A stretch of DNA of 36,711 nucleotides from NCBI GenBank assembly GCA_013812775.1, contig JACCSX010000028.1, positions 1 through 36,711 on the forward strand. The letters run 5' to 3'. A program made the position numbers and the translations under genes. Every line of letters starts with the position of its first letter. The stretch's first letter is position 1. Source of the stretch: Tatlockia sp. (GTDB lineage Bacteria; Pseudomonadota; Gammaproteobacteria; Legionellales; Legionellaceae). Shown here in pieces: positions 16,199 through 24,865 of the stretch. The notes beneath the pieces were generated by a model. The model was not told the DNA's origin and made no database searches. It saw only the letters and a list, made by a program, of their open reading frames with translations.

Positions 16199-17419
16199 TT
16201 AGCTAATAGCTTTCATAGCCCCCGCACCCAGTTCATAATTAGGTAAGTCTTGTATAAGACTTGCCAAGTCTGGGCTTCCTAAGCCAGTCACATAATCATA
16301 ACCAGTCTGTGCATGACAAACATCTTCACAATCACCATTGTCGCCTGAGTTAATGTCATTAAAGTTCTGAGCGTAATTGCCAGAGCTTAAATTCGCTGCA
16401 GCATACAAAAGGTTATTTAGGTTGCCGCCTATTTGCATTTTTAACTCAGAGTTTGCCACAGCCACGATTGCAGCCCATTGCGGTGCGCCAGCACTGGTTC
16501 CACCGACTACAGCCCAGCCTTTTCCTTGACTCCCAGAAACCGAATTATAAACTGAGAACCCAGTCTCTGGATCAGCGTTATAAGCCACGTCAGGGATTCC
16601 CCGCATATTGTTGGATTTGGGAATTGGCAACCCGCTTTGACTTGCAGGCCAGGTTTCCACAGTACTAAGCCCACCACCAGAACCTGACCAGGCTGTTTCA
16701 CCTTGATAGTTTCCATACGCATCCACACTCAAAGTTGTACCACCAACAGCGAGAACATAAGGTGAGGCAGCCGGATAAAAGATACCTGTACCACTATCGC
16801 CTGAAGAAGCAATAAAGGTCACCTTTGGATTTTTGAAAATTTCGTCAAATTCAATTTCCTCATCAAACTCACCACCGCCCCAGCTCATTGAAACTACCGT
16901 TGCACCATTATTGACAGCAACTTGTATTGCTTGAAATAAATCTTGCATGTTGGCACTTTTTGCTTCAACCAGTATAATTTTGGCCGCGGGAGCCATCGCA
17001 TGGGCCCACTCAACATCTAGTGCAATTTCGCCAGCCCATCCGGCATCTGTTCTGGGTTTTTTTCCAGTTGCATAGATTTTTTTGAAGCAACCATTTTTAG
17101 TGGTGCAAGCCGGTAAACCGAAATGTTTAGTAAAAACACCTAAATCCGCTTCAATATTAGGATTATCATAAGCATCAACGATAGCAATAACCTGCCCCTG
17201 ACCCTGCGCTGAAATGCGGCTGAAACCATAGGCATTGCTAATTTGTGATGGGGTCAGGCCGGAAGACATTAAATGAGTGCTATTGGGTTTATAGTGGATT
17301 GGATTATAGGCGATACCTGGAGGAAGCGGCGGTAAATACTCAGCATGGACACTCAACATACCAAATAAAAAAGGCGTCACTAGCAGTTTAAAGTAGAAAC
17401 TGTCGTATTTTACTTTCAT
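16199..17419 (-). CDS. Secreted sedolisin (S53) serine-carboxyl peptidase
   Basis: The 406-residue protein has a signal peptide (cleavage after SVHA) and the S53 catalytic set: E131 and D135 in GEIALDVEWAH, D208 in ASSGDSG, and S309 in GGTSAGAPQWAA. The C-terminal calcium-loop region is visible as DINSGDNGDCED then GYDYVTGLGSPDL. Sedolisins cleave proteins at acidic pH. Most are made with a long pro-domain of about 190 residues, but only about 50 residues separate the signal peptide from the catalytic domain here, so maturation must differ. Four cysteines (C105, C111 and the CEDVC pair) suggest disulfides. AAGGAG precedes ATG 17419. Possible role in protein breakdown outside the cell. Confidence 0.9.
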   Translation of the reverse strand: MKVKYDSFYFKLLVTPFLFGMLSVHAEYLPPLPPGIAYNPIHYKPNSTHLMSSGLTPSQISNAYGFSRISAQGQGQVIAIVDAYDNPNIEADLGVFTKHFGLPACTTKNGCFKKIYATGKKPRTDAGWAGEIALDVEWAHAMAPAAKIILVEAKSANMQDLFQAIQVAVNNGATVVSMSWGGGEFDEEIEFDEIFKNPKVTFIASSGDSGTGIFYPAASPYVLAVGGTTLSVDAYGNYQGETAWSGSGGGLSTVETWPASQSGLPIPKSNNMRGIPDVAYNADPETGFSVYNSVSGSQGKGWAVVGGTSAGAPQWAAIVAVANSELKMQIGGNLNNLLYAAANLSSGNYAQNFNDINSGDNGDCEDVCHAQTGYDYVTGLGSPDLASLIQDLPNYELGAGAMKAIS

Positions 17420-17511
17420 AACTTCTCCTTGTAATAGAAATTCCTGGATGGAAAACGTTGCACTTATCCTGTCATAGCGATTTTCTTTTGTCTAGTAAAG
17501 ATGCTTGCTCC

Positions 17512-18705
17512 CTACTCACTACGTAAAGAAGCCATAGGCTCTAATTGAGCGGCTCGCTTGGCTGGATAAAATCCAAAGAAGATACCTGTTGCCACTGAAA
17601 TAGCGAAGCCTGCTAATGGAGGCATTAAAAATATTGTAAAATTCCATTTGAAAAAATAGGCTATAACGAGTGTGAAAAGTAAACCCAAAACCACCCCCAG
17701 GATGCCACCTAAGAGCGATAACATAATTGACTCAACTAAAAACAAAGCTTGAATTTCGCTATTTTTTGCACCGACAGCTTTGCGAATGCCAATTTCTTTT
17801 TTACGCTCACTTACTGAAACCAGCATGACATTCATCACACCAATGCCACCAACCAGCAGAGAAATACCACCGATTATAGCCAGTAAAAGCGTAAAAATAT
17901 GACCCTGATTTTCCATAGAGGCAATAATCTGTTTCGCAGAACGTGAAAAAACCTTCAGTTTAGGGGCCTGTGAAGAAATTAATTGTTTAATATCCGCTAT
18001 GACTTCATCGATTGGGCTGTCTGGTTTTAATTCGAAAACAGCATTGGCAATTTTATTATCCTTCGAAACCATAGCCATACCGGCAATAGGGATAATGACA
18101 GATTGATTGATATCCTCATTAAAAAAACCATTTTCCTTCCAAGGCGCTGCGACTCCGATAATTGTGTAGAAAGCCTGACCTATTCGCAATTGTTTACCGA
18201 TTGGATCATCCAAACTAATTTCTTTTATTTGTCGGGCTAATTCGTCACCAATTACGCAAAAATGCTCAAAAGAAGCAACATAGGACACAAAATGGCCTCT
18301 AGCCAGCTGAATATTAATTATTTTAGCTAAAGATTCATCAGCACCAATTATTGAACCCCTTAAGACTTTACCCTCAAAACTCAAATTTTGATAAGTTGTC
18401 GAGTAGGGCGCAACACGTAGCAGCGAAGGTATATGCTCAGGCATTTGTCGCCATAAAGACAAGGAAATTTGGCCATCGCCTGCGCTTGCTTTGGTTTCCC
18501 GTGTTTCATAGGCCGCGATAGCTAACAAATCAGTGCCCAGGGCTTTGAATTGTTCCAACGCTTTTTCTGTCGCCAGTTGCCCGCAGCTAATTAAGGCGAC
18601 CACAGCAGCAGTACCCACCAGAATCCCTAGAACAGCGAGAAATGACCTTAATTTCGAGGCTGCCAAATTAACAAAGGCCTGATTAAAGTGGCTATACAAG
18701 GTCAT
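17512..18705 (-). CDS. MacB-type ABC transporter permease (FtsX fold)
   Basis: The 397-residue protein has an N-terminal helix (FLAVLGILVGTAAVVALISCG), a long periplasmic domain (about 45-260) and three C-terminal helices starting with LLLAIIGGISLLVGGIGVMN. The cytoplasmic loop SVSERKKEIGIRKAVGAK is the FtsX/MacB hallmark. MacB complexes use ATP to drive export from the periplasm through a TolC channel rather than across the inner membrane. Here permease and ATPase are separate genes, as in LolCDE-like and many Gram-positive systems, while E. coli MacB fuses them. ATG 18705 overlaps the ATPase stop (ATGA), and a TTG at 18711 is less likely. Confidence 0.88.
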   Translation of the reverse strand: MTLYSHFNQAFVNLAASKLRSFLAVLGILVGTAAVVALISCGQLATEKALEQFKALGTDLLAIAAYETRETKASAGDGQISLSLWRQMPEHIPSLLRVAPYSTTYQNLSFEGKVLRGSIIGADESLAKIINIQLARGHFVSYVASFEHFCVIGDELARQIKEISLDDPIGKQLRIGQAFYTIIGVAAPWKENGFFNEDINQSVIIPIAGMAMVSKDNKIANAVFELKPDSPIDEVIADIKQLISSQAPKLKVFSRSAKQIIASMENQGHIFTLLLAIIGGISLLVGGIGVMNVMLVSVSERKKEIGIRKAVGAKNSEIQALFLVESIMLSLLGGILGVVLGLLFTLVIAYFFKWNFTIFLMPPLAGFAISVATGIFFGFYPAKRAAQLEPMASLRSE

Positions 18706-19391
18706 TGCCAATTCTCTGAGACAATCTGGCCATCAGCCAAAGTAATACGGCGTGCACAAAGGGCTGCCACCTGCTCATCGTGAGTGACCATGATAATGGT
18801 ACGGCCTTCTTGATTTAAGGCGAGGAACAACTCCATAACCTCTGTACCCGTACGAGAATCCAATGCTCCTGTAGGTTCATCGGCTAAAATAACTCGCGGT
18901 TCGCCTACCAAAGCGCGCGCAATAGCTACTCGTTGTTGTTGACCGCCCGATAACTGCAGGGGTTTGTGCTCGGCAAAAGCTTGCATGCCTACCCGAGCTA
19001 ACGCATGCTGTACACGCTCCTTCGTTTCATTTGCAGGAGCATTGCGATAGGTTAAAGGGAGGGCAACATTTTGCAAGGTGTTAAAGCGCGGCAGTAAATT
19101 AAATTGCTGAAACACAAAACCAATTGTCTGATTGCGCAAGGCGGCCAGGTCATCATCGTTCAGGTTAGCAGTATTTCGACCCTGTAAGAGATAATTTCCA
19201 GCATCTGCCTTATCCAGTAATCCAATAATATTCATCAAAGTCGATTTACCTGAGCCAGAAGCACCTACGATAGCAACTAATTCACCCTCATTAATCGTAA
19301 GGGACACCTCTTTCAAAACTTTGGATTTTGTGTCGCCAATCTGATAAGTCTTTGCTATATCACTAAGCGCTATCAAGGGCTGCTTAATCAT
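18702..19391 (-). CDS. ABC transporter ATPase of the MacB/LolD group
   Basis: The 229-residue subunit has Walker A GASGSGKST, a Q-loop (GFVFQQFNLLPRF), the signature LSGGQQQRVAIARAL, Walker B VILADEPTGALD, and the switch histidine in MVTHD. The group MacB/LolD/FtsE is indicated by the sequence and by the neighbouring permease. ATG 19391 overlaps the end of the adaptor gene by 8 bases. An upstream ATG at 19403 has a better AAGG spacing and would add four residues (MWWL); I prefer 19391 because family proteins begin near the first beta strand. It powers the permease encoded next. Confidence 0.9.
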   Translation of the reverse strand: MIKQPLIALSDIAKTYQIGDTKSKVLKEVSLTINEGELVAIVGASGSGKSTLMNIIGLLDKADAGNYLLQGRNTANLNDDDLAALRNQTIGFVFQQFNLLPRFNTLQNVALPLTYRNAPANETKERVQHALARVGMQAFAEHKPLQLSGGQQQRVAIARALVGEPRVILADEPTGALDSRTGTEVMELFLALNQEGRTIIMVTHDEQVAALCARRITLADGQIVSENWQ

Positions 19392-20580
19392 AAGCCACCA
19401 CATCCCCTGCCTTTAACCCAGAGGCAATGACTACCTTGTCAGCCTGGGCCGCCCCGGTGGTGACAATACGAGTCGTTATTCTGCCATTTTTTTCTTTCAA
19501 TTTGACTAAAGACTGCCCTTTTTCCTGCCTTAAGGCAGCGATAGGGACGAGTAACTGTTCATCATTATCCACCGCCACTTCAATTGAAGCACTCATCCCC
19601 ACTTTAACCCAGGAGCGTTGAAGTTCATTAAGGGCTTTGACTTCCACCACAGCACTAAAGGAAGGCAAGGCTCCGCCAGAAGTATTTGAAGCCTGGGCAT
19701 TGACGGCAACCAGCATACCTTCTAATACCTGCTTGCCTAAGGCAATACCGGTGACTTTGGCGTGCATGCCAGTATGTATTTTATCAATATCAACTTCCGG
19801 AATATCAATTTCTACGCTAATTCCAGTCAAATCACCAACCAGAGCAACAACCTGACCGGATTTTAGAGGTGAACCGACATTTAATTTAGTTGAATTTTCA
19901 TTATTCGCTTTTGGGGGATAGAGCAACACACCGTCGCTTTTTGCTTTTAGCTGAATCAGGTTATGGCTACCTGCTAAGGCTTGTCTGACTTTATCAAACT
20001 CCGCAATATTTAGTTTTGACAGTGTTTGCGCAGCGTCATCATCCATATTTTCTATCATGTCTGTTAGCTTGGAAGTGGCCTGCATCAACCCCACCCTGGT
20101 GGTAGCTAAACTTGATTTTTCACTTAAGAAATTATTTTTTGATAATAAACCAGAATTCCAAAGATCCTGGGTACCGGTAAATTTGGCCTGCGCTATACTA
20201 TAATTATCCTTAGCTTTGAGGTAATCGGTGAGAGTGTCATTGTATTTTTTCTGTAACTCGCTCGAATTTAAAACAAAAATAACATCCCCTTTTTTAACCT
20301 GTTGACCATAATGAAAGTGCATCGTTTCTACAACTGCATTCATAGGAGTCGTTAACGAGCTTTCGCGTAAAGGTTGTATTGTGCCGCTGAAGAAAAGGCT
20401 CTTGTGCACTGGCTCCGGTTTTACTTCATAAGTTTGATTGAGATTTTTTTTCTCAACATGAGAGCCGCAGCTTGTTAACAAGCAAAGAAAGGCAAGGAGC
20501 AGGCTCATCACCGAGCTGCGAAATGCAGATATTCCAGCCCTTTTGGCCAGGTTAACTATTTCAATTAAGATTATTTTCAT
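19384..20580 (-). CDS. Periplasmic membrane-fusion adaptor (MacA/HlyD-like), probable lipoprotein
   Basis: From ATG 20580 the product has 398 residues. A hydrophobic signal ends in LLTSCGS, which fits a lipobox with the cysteine as the first mature residue, so the protein is probably lipid-anchored. The layout follows MacA-type adaptors: a first beta-barrel and lipoyl half (VVETMHFHYGQQVKKGDVIF), a coiled hairpin (about 110-185), the second lipoyl half and a beta domain (VEIDIPEVDIDKIHTGMHA), and a final domain (VKVGMSASIEVAV). It bridges the ABC permease and the TolC-like channel. ATG 20580 overlaps the TolC stop (ATGA). No linked regulator is present. Confidence 0.88.
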   Translation of the reverse strand: MKIILIEIVNLAKRAGISAFRSSVMSLLLAFLCLLTSCGSHVEKKNLNQTYEVKPEPVHKSLFFSGTIQPLRESSLTTPMNAVVETMHFHYGQQVKKGDVIFVLNSSELQKKYNDTLTDYLKAKDNYSIAQAKFTGTQDLWNSGLLSKNNFLSEKSSLATTRVGLMQATSKLTDMIENMDDDAAQTLSKLNIAEFDKVRQALAGSHNLIQLKAKSDGVLLYPPKANNENSTKLNVGSPLKSGQVVALVGDLTGISVEIDIPEVDIDKIHTGMHAKVTGIALGKQVLEGMLVAVNAQASNTSGGALPSFSAVVEVKALNELQRSWVKVGMSASIEVAVDNDEQLLVPIAALRQEKGQSLVKLKEKNGRITTRIVTTGAAQADKVVIASGLKAGDVVAYD

Positions 20581-22226
20581 CCGCCATACCTGAGTTTTAT
20601 ACGCCAATATTCGAGAGTCTTTCCCAAAATGCGATCAAGATTAGACAATTGGTTAAGATACGCGATTTTCGCTGCAATTAATCCACTTTGTGCTTGAATG
20701 AGTTGATTCTGAGTATTATTTACATCCAATGCCGAGGAAATCCCTGCTTGTTGCTTCTTTTTTTCCAATATATAGGATTTTTCGGCCAGAGCCACTTGTT
20801 TTTCAGCAAGCTGATAACGTTTCGCCAAACTTTCTATATTGTTGATTGTATTGGTAATTGTAGTTTCCAAAGTACGTTTCATAGCAATCTGATTTAATCG
20901 ATCTTTTTCAAGCCGAACCCTGGCTGATATTAATTGACTGCGGCGGTTCAGATCATGCAAAGGTATGGTTAGAGTTACCCTCGCAGTTTGGTTTATATTT
21001 TGACCCTTATATATAGAGTTGGGTTGATGAAAATTATTATCCACATTGCTTACGCGGCCACTTTGCACATTAGCACCAACATCTAACTGCCAGAGCTGCT
21101 GGTTTTTCGCGACCTTATAAGCTCTTTCATCAGCACGCAATTGCATCTTTAAGGCTAAATACTGATTGTTGTGCTGCAAGGCCCATTCCACAGAAGCCTT
21201 AAGATTTGGCAAAGTGATTTTAGGCATAACCACATTGCTAGGCACGGCCAGACGCATTTTTGGATCAAGACCGATGATCTGCAACAAATCCTGAGCCGCT
21301 GTTTTAAAATCATTCTCCACTTGCTCAACCATCAGGCTTAGCGATTCAATTTGATACGATTGTTGAATGTTTCCAGTTGGTTCCAGCTGTCCTGCCGCTA
21401 TTTTTTTCTCATTAATTTCAAACGTTTTTTGCGCTTCTTTTAATTGCAGTTTTTGATTTTGCAAATTATTAGCAGATAAAATTAAGGCCCGATAGCCAAT
21501 AATAACCTGGGTAATCTGATCAATAACAGATTGCTGCAAATTCAGTTTATTCAGCCACTCATTGTCGATAGCATCCTCTAAACCAGCCTCGTTAGCTGCC
21601 CTGCCAAAACCACGTAGAAGAGGTTGGTTAATAGAAAAATTTAGAACTGGGGAGAAGCTGTTAAAATTAGAAACATTATTATCAATATTTAAACCGACTT
21701 TGGTTCCTATTTTGGATTTCCAATTAAGTTCCGGCGCTGCCATATAGCTTTTATTGATGGTTTTGCCTACACCACTATAACTTGAACGCTCAATCGCGCC
21801 AGAGGCTCCCAAGGCATATTGTAATTCAAATTCATTATGAGCCAAGCGCAGTTGATAACGCTGTATTATGCGATCCAGTTCAGCATTTTGTATATTGGGA
21901 TTATAGCGCAGCGCCAGTAAGATGGCCTCGCGCAAACTGAGTCGTTGCAGATTTTTAGTGTGTACATCGGGGGATCTGGGTAAATCAACCCAGTTATTAA
22001 GCATGTATTCAGGATTGGCGATTGCTTTTTGCAGACGATTTTCCGCTTCACTCACATGGGATGCTTCTTCAGCAGGTTTATCAACCCAACGATAAAGTGT
22101 GGTCGGCTCAGCCGGCTTTGCTGGTTGCGGGCTTGCTGCAATTAAAGAGCTCGATCCGACCAAACTGGCAGCAATAAGGCCCGCGCAAAGCTCTAATCTC
22201 AGCCAATTTTTAAAGAATAATACCAA
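20577..22226 (-). CDS. TolC-family outer-membrane efflux channel
   Basis: The 549-residue protein has a signal peptide (LRLELCAGLIAASLVGSSSLIAA) and the TolC double repeat of long helices and strands: LSLREAILLALRYNPNIQNAEL near 98, FSPVLNFSINQPLLRGFG as the first barrel part, and the second half with YRALILSANNLQNQKLQLKEA and VTLTIPLHDLNRRSQLISAR. The N-terminal 95 residues before the repeat are longer than in E. coli TolC. The only in-frame start before the signal peptide is TTG 22226, with GGTGGA some 11 bases before it. It is the first gene of a four-gene operon (channel, adaptor, ATPase, permease) with coupled stops and starts. Confidence 0.88.
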   Translation of the reverse strand: MVLFFKNWLRLELCAGLIAASLVGSSSLIAASPQPAKPAEPTTLYRWVDKPAEEASHVSEAENRLQKAIANPEYMLNNWVDLPRSPDVHTKNLQRLSLREAILLALRYNPNIQNAELDRIIQRYQLRLAHNEFELQYALGASGAIERSSYSGVGKTINKSYMAAPELNWKSKIGTKVGLNIDNNVSNFNSFSPVLNFSINQPLLRGFGRAANEAGLEDAIDNEWLNKLNLQQSVIDQITQVIIGYRALILSANNLQNQKLQLKEAQKTFEINEKKIAAGQLEPTGNIQQSYQIESLSLMVEQVENDFKTAAQDLLQIIGLDPKMRLAVPSNVVMPKITLPNLKASVEWALQHNNQYLALKMQLRADERAYKVAKNQQLWQLDVGANVQSGRVSNVDNNFHQPNSIYKGQNINQTARVTLTIPLHDLNRRSQLISARVRLEKDRLNQIAMKRTLETTITNTINNIESLAKRYQLAEKQVALAEKSYILEKKKQQAGISSALDVNNTQNQLIQAQSGLIAAKIAYLNQLSNLDRILGKTLEYWRIKLRYGG

Positions 22227-22248
22227 GGCTCAATCCACCAGATTTTCA

Positions 22249-22265
22249 TGCTTAAAATTTAAGCA
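22249..22265. promoter_or_regulatory. 17-bp perfect palindrome upstream of the TolC-type operon
   Basis: TGCTTAAAATTTAAGCA has two perfect 8-base arms. It lies 22 bases before the TTG start of the channel gene and 23 bases after the preceding gene's stop. It could be an operator for a dimeric repressor of the efflux operon, or a short terminator for the surface-protein gene. Nothing in the sequence decides between them. Confidence 0.4.
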
Positions 22266-22288
22266 CACTTTAACACAATCCAAATAAT

Positions 22289-23929
22289 TTAGCCCGTTTT
22301 TCGTACGCATTGTTGCTGTAGCAAGTCATCAATAGCTAACAATGATAAGGTATAATTGATTTTGGATAGGTCATCCTTTGCTGGCTGATACCAATCATTA
22401 TAGCCATTCTTAATAATATACTGACAAGCTGAATTTAGATCCTGGGGTAGAATTGCATCCGGTTCAGGGCTTGATTTTATATTAGCCTTATCTAAGCTCA
22501 CCACTGTGGCCAGACCTTCATTAACATCAAAAACAAGGCCGCCCCCTTTTTCAAAAGCAAGGGCAATACTAACTGGCTCAGAAATAGATTCACCATTAAT
22601 CTTTATTCCGCCCTCAGCCAAATAGGGAGCTGTAGCGGTAAAAGATAGTTTGCATGAAGCACCCGGCGCTAAATTATCACAATTACCAGCAGGATTTTGA
22701 CTTACATTTATCCAGCTAGCAGGAAGAGTTGCATGGACAGATACCGCTGATATTGGACTTGCTGAAATATTAGTGATTGTAAAATTGGTTGAGCGGCTTG
22801 GGTCGTCCACATTAATTGTACCCACCGAGGGGCTAATAGTAATTGTAGCTAGCTGAGAACTAATCACCCTGACAGGAAGTGAAAGAATGTTAGTCAGCGG
22901 GAGCAAGTTATCGTCTAGACCCTGGATGGTTATAGTTCCCGATCCGGTAGTTCTCCCTGCTAAAAAATCGAGAGTACAGGTTGGATTTAACTTATCTAGC
23001 CCAGAGGAACAGCTATTATTGCCCAGTGAGATAGGCGTGTCAGAGGGTATATTTATCAATAATTTTTGAATTTTATCATTTTGTTGCGGGACAACAATGG
23101 ATATCCTGTATGTAGTAGATGAGGAGCCTGATTCTAAAGTCAGAGGGCCAACCTTAACAGAGGAGGAATTTTTCTTACCATCATTTAATGTTAAATTAAT
23201 CATTGGCATAACTGATGTTAGGGGAATAGTTAAGGGGTTCGTATTAGAACCCTGAATAATAACCGTAGTCGAACCAGCAATAGTGGAGTTAAAGAAAAGC
23301 TGACATGAACTTTGCGGAGCCAAAGCCCGAGGGCAATCAGAAATAACTGTAAAGTTCGAGTCAGGAGGCAGAAAAGCCTTAAGATTATCCGCAGAAGCTT
23401 CAATACTTGTATTTGTAATTGTGACTCCAGCGCCAACATTGGCGGTAAAAATAAGCGGTGTAGGCGTGCCAGTAATGGTTGCGGGAAGAACAGTAGAAGT
23501 TGTATTCACTTTAAGGCTAAAATTAGGGTCAACCGCCGAGCAAAGAAAGAAATCAGGATTGTTATCACCTACACCCATCGTTTTACAAATAGAAGGACCA
23601 GAGTGAACGCCACCTATTGTTAAAGCGCCCAGTATCTGTAAAGTCAGAACACAGGATTGACCATGATAGAGGAGAAATGGATAGGGGCAACTTCCGGCAA
23701 TAGGTAATTGAATGACACCGGGCTGCGGCGCTATAGTTAAGTACCGAGGTTGAAAGGTATTATTAATTATCAAATATTGAGCCAGGGCAATGCCATTTGA
23801 AGCGATAGGCGTTTGCGGTCTCAGCATCGGAATTATAGAAAATTTGGGAAGGCTTGCATTAGCTAAGAACGTGCTAAAGCATAAAATCATCACCCAAATC
23901 AGCTGCCGCAAAAATACGGATTTTTTCAT
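22289..23929 (-). CDS. Secreted surface protein with beta-sandwich repeats and an Lcl-like (DUF1566) end
   Basis: From ATG 23929 the product has 546 residues and a signal peptide (cleaved after LANA). Several beta-sandwich units of about 90-100 residues follow, each closing with a motif like LAPGASCKLSF (also LAPQSSCQLFF and LNPTCTLDF), common in repeat-built surface proteins of Legionella. The C-terminal 60 residues contain NDWYQPAKDDLSKINY, like the start of the DUF1566 domain of the Legionella collagen-like adhesin Lcl, though much shorter. Paired cysteines near each repeat end suggest disulfides. A GTG six bases upstream is an alternative start. Role in adhesion is inferred only. It precedes the efflux operon on the same strand. 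Confidence 0.7.
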   Translation of the reverse strand: MKKSVFLRQLIWVMILCFSTFLANASLPKFSIIPMLRPQTPIASNGIALAQYLIINNTFQPRYLTIAPQPGVIQLPIAGSCPYPFLLYHGQSCVLTLQILGALTIGGVHSGPSICKTMGVGDNNPDFFLCSAVDPNFSLKVNTTSTVLPATITGTPTPLIFTANVGAGVTITNTSIEASADNLKAFLPPDSNFTVISDCPRALAPQSSCQLFFNSTIAGSTTVIIQGSNTNPLTIPLTSVMPMINLTLNDGKKNSSSVKVGPLTLESGSSSTTYRISIVVPQQNDKIQKLLINIPSDTPISLGNNSCSSGLDKLNPTCTLDFLAGRTTGSGTITIQGLDDNLLPLTNILSLPVRVISSQLATITISPSVGTINVDDPSRSTNFTITNISASPISAVSVHATLPASWINVSQNPAGNCDNLAPGASCKLSFTATAPYLAEGGIKINGESISEPVSIALAFEKGGGLVFDVNEGLATVVSLDKANIKSSPEPDAILPQDLNSACQYIIKNGYNDWYQPAKDDLSKINYTLSLLAIDDLLQQQCVRKTG

Positions 23930-23964
23930 ATTCACTCTATCCTTGATGAAGACAACTTTCCCTT

Positions 23965-24753
23965 TTAGGCTACATAACTCAGGCTGACTAGTACCTCATG
24001 TGCACGCAGATTTTTTACGACGAGTCCTCTACCCACTCTCTGCCCGTCCGCAGAACCCAGAGCACTTCTTCCCCAATTAACCAGCTCGTAACCAAGCCCC
24101 AACCGCCAATTTGGGTCCAGTGCCGTTTCCAGGCCAAGACCTATGCTATAGCTAAAAGAGGTCTCATTACGATTTTCAAAAGGAGGTGCCGGTATTTCTT
24201 CAATTATATTAGGCTTAAGAGCAAAGCCCGAAGCACGATTGAAACCAATGCCGGCACTGCCACTTAAGTAGGGGTAGAGATCATAAACGCCGGTATCGTA
24301 TAAAAACTTAGCTTTTGCAGCAACACGGCTATTACGTACACCGTAGGAATAGCTAAAGTTATTAAAAAGAGGATCGGCATCTTCAAAAACAGAGCCTTGT
24401 AATTTGACCTGGGAGCCTGCGCCCACTACTAAACCAAACTGGCCTTCTACTATTGAATTAACACATCCACGCAGTCCTAAAAATAATTCACCGGCGGCTA
24501 AAGTTTCTGTTCCCCTTGCGACTGAGACAAACTTAAGGGCACGACTTGTTGGTATTGGAGAATAGGTTTTTATTAAATCAGGTTGAAGGATAACTGTTTG
24601 TTTTTCACCGGGTCTTGCCCAGGCTGGTCCAATACTGAGAGTAGCGACAAAAGAACCCTCACCAAAGTTCGACCTTGTTCCCATTGAGCCCGCCCAGGTA
24701 TTTGTTGATAAAAGGCAAGTTAAAGCTACCAACCAAAATTTTCTTAAAGCCAT
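23965..24753 (-). CDS. Outer-membrane beta-barrel protein (262 aa)
   Basis: A signal peptide (MALRKFWLVALTCLLSTNTWA) precedes a mature part of alternating strands rich in glycine and aromatic residues: FVATLSIGPAWA, GQFGLVVGAGSQVKLQG, YPYLSGSAGIGF, WRLGLGYELVNWG. It ends in VSLSYVA, with an aromatic residue two places from the end, as many barrel proteins do. About eight strands can be drawn, so it resembles the OmpW/OmpA-like small barrel class; the exact family is not recognised. AGGGA precedes ATG 24753. Only 35 bases separate it from the surface-protein gene downstream, so the two may be transcribed together. Confidence 0.78.
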   Translation of the reverse strand: MALRKFWLVALTCLLSTNTWAGSMGTRSNFGEGSFVATLSIGPAWARPGEKQTVILQPDLIKTYSPIPTSRALKFVSVARGTETLAAGELFLGLRGCVNSIVEGQFGLVVGAGSQVKLQGSVFEDADPLFNNFSYSYGVRNSRVAAKAKFLYDTGVYDLYPYLSGSAGIGFNRASGFALKPNIIEEIPAPPFENRNETSFSYSIGLGLETALDPNWRLGLGYELVNWGRSALGSADGQRVGRGLVVKNLRAHEVLVSLSYVA

Positions 24754-24865
24754 TTCACAGTCCCTTTATAAAAGTACTCATAACGACAACCGGGTTAAGT
24801 TTATACCTTATTCAGAACAACTTTTCTACGGACGATATACAAAAAACCTTTTCCCTACAGAGGAG

